A stretch of 5,162 bases of DNA from Spirochaetaceae bacterium (GTDB lineage: Bacteria > Spirochaetota > Spirochaetia > DSM-27196 > SKKC01): positions 1 to 5,162 of the forward strand of contig PWGF01000168.1 in the NCBI GenBank assembly GCA_003554375.1, read 5' to 3'. Below the pieces are notes generated by a model. It ran no database searches. It saw only the letters and a program-made list of their open reading frames with translations, and had not been told where the DNA came from. Of this stretch, positions 1 through 4,619 are shown piece after piece. Numbering within the stretch: the stretch's first letter is position 1; each line of letters begins with the position of its first letter. Both the position numbers and the translations under genes were made by a program.

Positions 1-863
1 ACTCTGTCTTTGACGTCGCCCGCGGCAAACACCCCCGGGGTATCCGTAGCGGTAGAATCGTGCTTGGTGAGAAGATAGCCCTGTTCATCAGTGGCAAGCC
101 GGCCGTTCAAGAATGCCGTGTTCGGGGTATGACCGATCGCATAGAACAGGCCGCTAACTTCAAGGACCTCCTCCGAGCCGTCGAGCTTGTTCTTCGTCCG
201 AACTCCGGTGAGGACGTCATGTCCGATCGCTTCGGTAGCGACGGTATTCCACCGGATCGTGATCTTGTCGTTCTTCAGGACCCTCTTCTGCATGGCTTTG
301 GAGGCGCGCAGCTCGTCCCGGCGTACCAGCATTGTTACCGAGCTTCCGAATTTGGCCAGGAAGCTTGCTTCTTCGCAGGCGGCATCGCCGCCGCCGATTA
401 CCACCAGCGGCTTGTTCCGGAATATCGGCAGTGCTCCGTCACAGACGGCGCACGCTGAGATCCCCTTCTGCCAGTACCGGTCTTCTCCCGGAAGATCGAG
501 GCGTTTAGCTGTAGCCCCGGTGGCCACGATCACGGTCTGGGCATAGTAGTCCGTTGCGCTGCTGGAGACCCGGAAGGGACGTGCCGAGAAGTCCACCGAT
601 TCGATGGTCTCTGTCTTGATACGCGTTCCGTGGCGCTCGCTCTGAGCCCGCATGCGGTCCATCAACTCCGGTCCCTGTATGCCTTCCGGGAAGCCGGGAT
701 AGTTCTCCACCTCCGTGGTGGTCGTGAGCTGACCGCCCGCGGCGACCCCGCCTGCCATGAATCCCTCGAACAGCAAAGGCCGCAGATCTGCTCGCGCCGC
801 ATACACTGCTGCTGTGTGAGCGGCCGGACCGCTTCCGATGATGATCAGATTTTCTGTACTCAT
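1..863 (-). CDS. trxB: Thioredoxin reductase (NADPH), C-terminus cut by window edge
   Basis: This is a flavoenzyme that passes electrons from NADPH through FAD and a redox-active disulfide to thioredoxin in the cytoplasm. On the minus strand the frame is open from ATG at 863 to the left edge, giving 287 residues of a usual 310-330. Visible motifs are the FAD-binding GSGPAA (residues 10-15), the GGQLTTTTEVENYPGF block (43-58), ATG (115-117), the active-site CAVC disulfide followed by DG (C138, C141), the NADPH-binding GGGDAACEEA (157-166), VRRDELR (180-186), and the late FAD motif GVFAAGDV (277-284), where the window ends. Only the last ~25-35 residues are missing. The style is that of plant cytosolic NTRs and of Leptospira/Chlamydia TrxB, not E. 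coli TrxB. One oddity is that the usual His of the HRR phosphate-binding motif is Val, although both Arg remain. The start is supported by GAGG (869-872) five bases upstream. It is divergent from the Mut7-C gene. Confidence 0.96.
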   Translation of the reverse strand, partial: MSTENLIIIGSGPAAHTAAVYAARADLRPLLFEGFMAGGVAAGGQLTTTTEVENYPGFPEGIQGPELMDRMRAQSERHGTRIKTETIESVDFSARPFRVSSSATDYYAQTVIVATGATAKRLDLPGEDRYWQKGISACAVCDGALPIFRNKPLVVIGGGDAACEEASFLAKFGSSVTMLVRRDELRASKAMQKRVLKNDKITIRWNTVATEAIGHDVLTGVRTKNKLDGSEEVLEVSGLFYAIGHTPNTAFLNGRLATDEQGYLLTKHDSTATDTPGVFAAGDVKDR

Positions 864-883
864 AGCATCCTCTTGCCCACGGG

Positions 884-912
884 AATATACTGTGTAGAGA
901 AAAATGGAGCAA
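884..912 (-). promoter_or_regulatory. Putative sigma70-type promoter of trxB
   Basis: Read on the minus strand, a -35-like TTGCTC (912-907) is separated by exactly 17 bp from a strong -10-like TATATT (889-884). Transcription would start near 877-879, leaving a very short leader of about 15 bases that still contains the GAGG ribosome-binding site (872-869). The -10 matches consensus at five of six positions. The -35 matches only its TTG, so an activator may be needed, and the tandem repeats lie directly upstream. Confidence 0.6.
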
Positions 913-920
913 TCCCCGAG

Positions 921-936
921 GGAAAGCGGCCTTTCC
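921..936. other. Small inverted repeat at edge of tandem array
   Basis: GGAAAG (921-926) pairs perfectly with CTTTCC (931-936) around a four-base CGGC loop, and one further G-U pair is possible. It overlaps the first tandem unit and lies between the array and the trxB -35 box. There is no T-run on either side, so it is not an intrinsic terminator. It may simply reflect the near-palindromic repeat core or be part of a protein-binding site. Confidence 0.4.
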
Positions 937-978
937 TGGGAAATGCCTCTCCTGGGGAAACGCCTCTCCTGGGGAAGC
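929..978. repeat. Three tandem ~17-bp direct repeats upstream of trxB promoter
   Basis: There are three head-to-tail units: 929-944 (gcctttcctgggaaat, 16 bp), 945-961 (gcctctcctggggaaac) and 962-978 (gcctctcctggggaagc). The last two differ at one base, and the first differs by one lost G and a few substitutions. Each core is a near-palindrome of the form TTCC-TG-GGAA. On the minus strand the array begins about 17 bp upstream of the trxB -35 box, a position suited to activator or repressor binding. It also lies upstream of the divergent Mut7-C gene. The array is too short and lacks spacers, so it is not CRISPR. Its function is unknown. Confidence 0.85.
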
Positions 979-1047
979 GACCGTGCGCTTGCTGAGGCGG
1001 AGTTGAACCGCAACACCGCGCGGGATGTCCAGTGGCGGGGGCCGCTC

Positions 1048-1052
1048 GGAGG
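1048..1052 (+). promoter_or_regulatory. Ribosome-binding site deciding the Mut7-C gene start
   Basis: GGAGG lies three bases upstream of ATG 1056. The spacing is tight, but this is the only strong Shine-Dalgarno match near the gene's 5' end. It favours ATG 1056 over the in-frame GTG at 1032, which has no comparable site in front of it. Confidence 0.6.
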
Positions 1053-1055
1053 TAT

Positions 1056-1973
1056 ATGGGAAGCAGAGCTACGAAACGTGCAACTGCGACGGCGCTCGTT
1101 CGACTCTACGGGGAGCTCTTGGATTTCCTAACGCCGTTCGGAGACGAGAGGAAATCCGAGTCGCCGCGGGGCAGTTACGACTGGGCTCCTTGCGGTCGAC
1201 ACCGCCCGCGGATTCCCAAGGCCGGTGTATCGGCTCATGCTCCGCGAGGAGAGGCGGCGGCTCGTAGTGGCACGGCCGGCCGGGGGGCGATCCTCGGACC
1301 GGTTCCTCTGGTGCCGTATTGGTTCATCCCGCCGGCCCCTGTCGTCGATGCCTTGGGGGCGGTTGGCGTGCCGCACGGCGAGGTGGACCTGGTTCTGGTG
1401 AATGGGGAAGTTGCGGAGCTCTCTGATCGCTTGACGGGTGGTGAGCGCGTCGCGGTCTTCCCTCCGTTTCGGGATCTGTCGCCGGCTCGGGCTCGTGGAA
1501 TTCTCCGGGGTCCGCTTCGGTTCCTGGTTGACGTGCACTTGGCGCGGCTTGCGCGAATTCTTCGCATCGCAGGCTTCGACGTGCGCGGCGGAGAAGAGCG
1601 GGACGACCGCCTCGCGAGCATTGCCTTCCACGAGGAGAGAGTGCTCCTCTCGAGAGATAGGGAGCTTCTCAAACGACGGGCCGTCACTCGCTGTTATGCA
1701 CCACGGTCCTCCGAGCCCGAACAGCAGGCACGAGAGGTATTGGACAGGTTTGATGCTCGAGGCTTGGCCCGTCCGTTCACTCGATGCCCTAGGTGTAATG
1801 GCGTTTTAGAGCTTCGCGCTCGTAGCACGGTCAGAGACGATGTTCCGAAAAGCACGTGGCAGACGTATCTGTCGTTCTCCTCCTGTAATCAGTGCGGTAC
1901 GGTGTATTGGCAGGGTGCGCACCGAGCGGGAATCGAGTCTATGTTGGAGCGACTCGGAATTCCTCTCGTGTAG
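1056..1973 (+). CDS. Mut7-C RNase-domain protein with ubiquitin-like N-domain and zinc ribbon
   Basis: This 305-residue soluble protein matches the Mut7-C architecture. An N-terminal ubiquitin-like (ThiS/MoaD-type) domain is followed by a PIN-like Mut7-C nuclease domain and a zinc ribbon. The ubiquitin-like strands are visible as VRLYGELLDFL (about 15-25), then GVPHGEVDLVLVNG (104-117) and GERVAVFPPF (129-138). The nuclease core begins at FLVDVHLARLARILR, with candidate catalytic D159, and continues with LLSRDRELLKRRAV, containing D201. The ribbon Cys pairs are CPRC (C244/C247) and CNQC (C277/C280). The family is predicted to cleave RNA with metal ions. Physiological targets are not established, and I infer none here. 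A stretch of ~55 residues (roughly 30-87, rich in Arg, Pro, Ala and Gly) separates the first ubiquitin-like strands from the following helix, where relatives have only a short link. ATG 1056 is chosen for its GGAGG; GTG 1032 would add eight residues. It is divergent from trxB. Confidence 0.9.
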   Translation: MGSRATKRATATALVRLYGELLDFLTPFGDERKSESPRGSYDWAPCGRHRPRIPKAGVSAHAPRGEAAARSGTAGRGAILGPVPLVPYWFIPPAPVVDALGAVGVPHGEVDLVLVNGEVAELSDRLTGGERVAVFPPFRDLSPARARGILRGPLRFLVDVHLARLARILRIAGFDVRGGEERDDRLASIAFHEERVLLSRDRELLKRRAVTRCYAPRSSEPEQQAREVLDRFDARGLARPFTRCPRCNGVLELRARSTVRDDVPKSTWQTYLSFSSCNQCGTVYWQGAHRAGIESMLERLGIPLV

Positions 1974-1994
1974 AGAAGCTTTGTGGAAATGGAT

Positions 1995-2023
1995 TTGAAA
2001 GAGTCTGATATTCGCGTTACACT
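1995..2023 (+). promoter_or_regulatory. Putative sigma70-type promoter of the cyclase-fold/J-protein operon
   Basis: TTGAAA (1995-2000), a 17-bp spacer and TACACT (2018-2023) form a near-consensus promoter in the only sizeable gap before the two-gene operon. Transcription would start near 2030, giving a leader of about 98 bases. I see no convincing terminator after the Mut7-C stop at 1973, so read-through from that gene is also possible. No riboswitch or strong hairpin is evident in the leader. Confidence 0.6.
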
Positions 2024-2111
2024 GGCGCCAAAACGAATGTGGCCGGCAGGTGGGCCCGCACGGAGAGCGGCGGAGCCCGCGGTGATGGAGGGGGACATCA
2101 TAAAAAAGGCT

Positions 2112-2124
2112 GAGGGAGAAGAGG
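2112..2124 (+). promoter_or_regulatory. Purine-rich ribosome-binding region of the cyclase-fold gene
   Basis: A continuous purine tract offers two overlapping Shine-Dalgarno choices: GAGGGAG (2112-2118), nine bases from ATG 2128, and GAGG (2121-2124), three bases from it. Either supports the ATG at 2128, and no competing in-frame start is as well served. Confidence 0.65.
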
Positions 2125-2127
2125 ACT

Positions 2128-3852
2128 ATGGCCGAAAGCTCGAATACCGGACCGGCCAGCCTCAACGGCCGGGGGACCGATCCGCGCAATGTGAGTGCGG
2201 ACCGTGCGCGGCGTAGTTTCGTCGAGGATGACTCGGATTACGGGGTCCCGACGGCGTTGGGGGACCAGTATGCCGATAGCGGGGAGCTCGGCTCAGGAGA
2301 GTTCCCAACGTCGTCTTCCGGGCTCCGCCAGGCGGTCAAAGACTTCTATACGCCGGCGCATCTGATCGAGGCAATCGAGGACAACGGATTTATTCCGCAA
2401 GAAGCCACCGAAGAGAGCGCTGCGGTCGCTTCCGTGAACGTCGTTGACTACTCCCACCTGTCCAGATTCCTGAGCCCGGCGGAGAACCAAGCCGTGTTAA
2501 ACGGCTTGCACACCGCTTTCTATGTGCTTCTGCAAGAGAGCGGGGGATATCTGAACAAGGTCGACGGGGACACGATGGTGTTCCATTACGGAGGACAGCT
2601 CGACCCCAACACGCGATTCGCGGGCGACGACGCTGCACGGAGATTGATGGCGCGAAAGCTATTCGACACCTGTGTGGAGATGCACCGGATAACCCGCATG
2701 TTCGACCAGGCTGACGAGCGCTTTCTGGAGCTGAGTGCTGGCCCGGAGCAGTACGAAACGCTGCAGCGCGCGTTTCAAGTAATCGCCGAGCTACGACACA
2801 ACCAGCATTTGGCGGTCAGCGCATACGGAGCGTTCCATGTGCAGATTCGAATCGGCGCAGCAATCGGCCCGGTTACCAATGGGAACTTCGGGCCTACGGG
2901 AGCCAAACACTGGGACATCGTTGGAGCGCCGGTGATTGAAGCGCGCAATATGGAGCGTACCGCTCCTTCAGGCGGGCTTCGCATGACCGAAGAGCTGTAC
3001 CAGGTCCTGGATCGGATGAATGTGCCGGAAGAGTATACTCATTCGTTTCGCGATGAGGCAGCGGCTGAAGCGGGCAGATTCCAACGGGTCCGGCGTGACG
3101 AGGTGTTTCGTTTTGCGCGGGTGACTCCGCCGGAGAAGCATGCCACTGAGCTCCGCTCTTACAGTGTATTGGTGGATCCGCTGTTGCCGGAGCGAATCGG
3201 ACGGCGCGTAGATGTGTTGCTTGTGTGTGGGGCGTCGGAGGCTGAGCGTATTCTGGACTACATCGCGTACTACCGGGGCCATCGCCATGTCATCGATGAG
3301 ACCGAGGAGGTGTTTCGTCGGCGGGGCGTGCAGCTGCGAAAGCTTGCCATGTTGCGGGCGATGTATCCGCGGAAGATTGCGAAGCTGTCTCGGCTGTCTT
3401 GCCGCCAAGGATCGGAGGGCGCGCCTGAAACAGAGGCGTCTCAAGCGCAGGAGAAAGACGCAGCGGGCCAGCGTCGAGATGGGGACGGGGACGCAAGCGG
3501 GGAACAGTACCGCTCTTCGCATACGATACCTTCCCATTTGGAGCATGAGATCGATCGACGTCACTCATTGTTCGAGATTCTATCTCGGCTCGGGAGTTAT
3601 CAGGATCTGGTGAAGCTGCCGGCCGGACGTCATGCCGTTGCTCCCGAGCACAAACTCGACGAGCTCAATGACGATTTCGACCGGCGAGCGGAGGAGCTGT
3701 TGAAGGAGCTCAAGCAACGCTATTCTGAGTGTCGACGCACCCTGGCCAAGGAGGCATACTTCTACCATGTGATGTACCCGTTCGTGTTCGAGGCGCTTCG
3801 AGCAAGCGTCCGTGAGTATCAGGAACAGGTGGGCGAGTTGGAGGCTGTTTGA
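2128..3852 (+). CDS. Class III adenylate/guanylate cyclase-fold protein, catalytic residues degenerate
   Basis: This 574-residue protein has no signal peptide or membrane segment and is probably cytoplasmic. Residues 1-65 are Ser/Gly/Asp-rich and look disordered. A class III cyclase domain spans about 98-335. VNVVDYSHLSRFLSP (103-117) matches the first cyclase block, ESGGYLNKVDGD (137-148) the metal-2 hairpin, and IRIGAAIGPVTNGNFG (240-255) plus HWDIVGAPVIEARNME (261-276) the second half. By motif alignment the second metal Asp (D148) and the adenine-selecting pair K144/D263 are kept. The first metal Asp is N104, the transition-state Asn is I270 and the transition-state Arg is N274. About 50 extra residues lie between the two halves. 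After the domain comes a mostly helical region (340-425), a charged low-complexity linker (426-465) and a helical, coiled-coil-prone end (508-574), none of which I recognise. It is the first gene of an operon with the J-protein. It is likely a nucleotide-binding regulator without cyclase activity. The fold is clear to me; the loss of activity is inferred. Confidence 0.85.
   Translation: MAESSNTGPASLNGRGTDPRNVSADRARRSFVEDDSDYGVPTALGDQYADSGELGSGEFPTSSSGLRQAVKDFYTPAHLIEAIEDNGFIPQEATEESAAVASVNVVDYSHLSRFLSPAENQAVLNGLHTAFYVLLQESGGYLNKVDGDTMVFHYGGQLDPNTRFAGDDAARRLMARKLFDTCVEMHRITRMFDQADERFLELSAGPEQYETLQRAFQVIAELRHNQHLAVSAYGAFHVQIRIGAAIGPVTNGNFGPTGAKHWDIVGAPVIEARNMERTAPSGGLRMTEELYQVLDRMNVPEEYTHSFRDEAAAEAGRFQRVRRDEVFRFARVTPPEKHATELRSYSVLVDPLLPERIGRRVDVLLVCGASEAERILDYIAYYRGHRHVIDETEEVFRRRGVQLRKLAMLRAMYPRKIAKLSRLSCRQGSEGAPETEASQAQEKDAAGQRRDGDGDASGEQYRSSHTIPSHLEHEIDRRHSLFEILSRLGSYQDLVKLPAGRHAVAPEHKLDELNDDFDRRAEELLKELKQRYSECRRTLAKEAYFYHVMYPFVFEALRASVREYQEQVGELEAV
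3840..3844 (+). promoter_or_regulatory. Ribosome-binding site inside the cyclase-fold gene, serving the J-protein start
   Basis: GGAGG sits within the last codons of the upstream gene, four bases before TTG 3849. The TTG overlaps the upstream TGA (3850-3852), which is typical of translational coupling. Two in-frame alternatives exist. ATG 3885 has only a weak GGAA ahead of it. GTG 3930 has AGGAG at 3922-3926. The N-terminal ~30 residues are low in complexity, so the protein sequence does not settle the start. Confidence 0.5.
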
Positions 3853-4619
3853 CCGATCGACGAACTACGCAATCCTCCGGAACGATGTGGACGGAAACGG
3901 AGCACAACCACGGCTCATCTCAGGAGAGTGTGGATGATCTTCCCGCGGGGCCTTCGGAGGAAGAGTTGTTCCAGTTCCTCAAGGTGCGTCCGGACGGGGT
4001 AACGGAGTACGATCTTCTGCGGCGCTTCATCCCCGATGACGGCCAGTTTGGGGACGGCAAACTCGCTCTGTTCCGACGGCATTTCCTCCTCTACCATCAT
4101 CTTTACCTGCTCCGGGATCGGGTTGAGGATGCGGGGTGGTACCTGGACGTTGGTCCTGCCTTCGTGCGTTTGATTCCGTTCCCCTCCGGCGGGGCGTGCC
4201 GCTACTTCGATCCGGAGAACGGAAGATTCTGTGGCCTTCCCACGGAAGCCGCTTCGGAGCGCTGTCCCGCGCATGAGCACGCTACTCGCTCCAGGCGTGA
4301 CTCCGGGAGCATTGGGCGGGTGGGGCTGCGCGGCTACTACCTGGAGCCGCGCAACTATCACACGATGGACGAGGCCACGCTGGAGCTATGGATGAGCGGG
4401 GTGAAACGGTACGCTCTCCAGTTCGAGCAAATCGAGAGCGCGCGGCGGATGCTCGGCCTGCCGGTCTCGTTCACCGTGGACCGCCTCAAGCGGCGATACC
4501 GCTTTCTGAGCAAGAAGCAGCACCCGGACGCCGGGGGGAGCGACCGGCACTTTGCCGACCTTCAGGAGGCTTACCAGATACTTTTTTGGTATTGTACCGG
4601 CATCGCCGGTACTGAGTGA
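3849..4619 (+). CDS. DNAJ_related co-chaperone with C-terminal J domain and inserted Cys/His cluster
   Basis: This 256-residue soluble protein is expected to stimulate the ATPase of DnaK (Hsp70) and deliver clients. Residues ~37-112 match the DNAJ_related N-terminal domain: a winged-helix-like start (FLKVRPDGVTEYDLLRRF), then the characteristic LALFRRHFLLYHHLYLLRD and a WYLDVGPAFVRLIPF strand. RGYYLEPRNYHTMDEATLELW (161-181) matches the family's central section. The C-terminal J domain runs from about 199. Helix II is DRLKRRYRFLSKKQ, the catalytic loop is HPD (225-227) followed by AGG, and helix III is FADLQEAYQILF. The chain stops shortly after helix III, so helix IV is missing, as in other C-terminal J domains of this group. 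Unusual is C117-x10-C128-x10-C139-x2-H142, a likely zinc knuckle inserted between the two conserved parts. The start is taken as TTG 3849 (coupled, GGAGG); GTG 3930 would remove 27 residues. It is the second gene of the operon and converges on the flavoprotein gene. Confidence 0.88.
   Translation: MTDRRTTQSSGTMWTETEHNHGSSQESVDDLPAGPSEEELFQFLKVRPDGVTEYDLLRRFIPDDGQFGDGKLALFRRHFLLYHHLYLLRDRVEDAGWYLDVGPAFVRLIPFPSGGACRYFDPENGRFCGLPTEAASERCPAHEHATRSRRDSGSIGRVGLRGYYLEPRNYHTMDEATLELWMSGVKRYALQFEQIESARRMLGLPVSFTVDRLKRRYRFLSKKQHPDAGGSDRHFADLQEAYQILFWYCTGIAGTE

Noticed and set aside
505..912. Minus-strand 135-residue frame overlapping trxB
   Set aside because: It is a same-strand shadow of the trxB coding region in another frame, rich in His/Arg/Ser and without motif.
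929..978. CRISPR-like array
   Set aside because: The units are 16-17 bp, directly abutting with no spacers, and only three in number.
1128..1631. Minus-strand open frame of 167 residues opposite the Mut7-C gene
   Set aside because: It is an antisense shadow: very Arg/Ser-rich, no motif, and opposite a clearly conserved coding region.
2030..2127. Riboswitch or attenuator in the operon leader
   Set aside because: Only very short stems can be drawn by eye and there is no terminator-like hairpin with a T-run. Nothing resembles a known riboswitch core.
1983..2216. Possible 77-residue gene (GTG start) between the Mut7-C and cyclase-fold genes
   Set aside because: It has no Shine-Dalgarno site, it spans the likely promoter, it overlaps the well-supported cyclase-fold start by 89 bp, and its protein resembles nothing I know.
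2968..3564. Minus-strand open frame of 198 residues
   Set aside because: It lies wholly inside the cyclase-fold gene, its composition is Arg/Leu-rich as expected of an antisense frame in GC-rich DNA, and it has no recognisable domain.
4582..4615. Programmed ribosomal frameshift in the J-protein gene (T6 plus hairpin)
   Set aside because: The -1 frame ends at 4615 with a near-identical length and no added domain. The +1 frame gives a non-descript extension opposite another gene.
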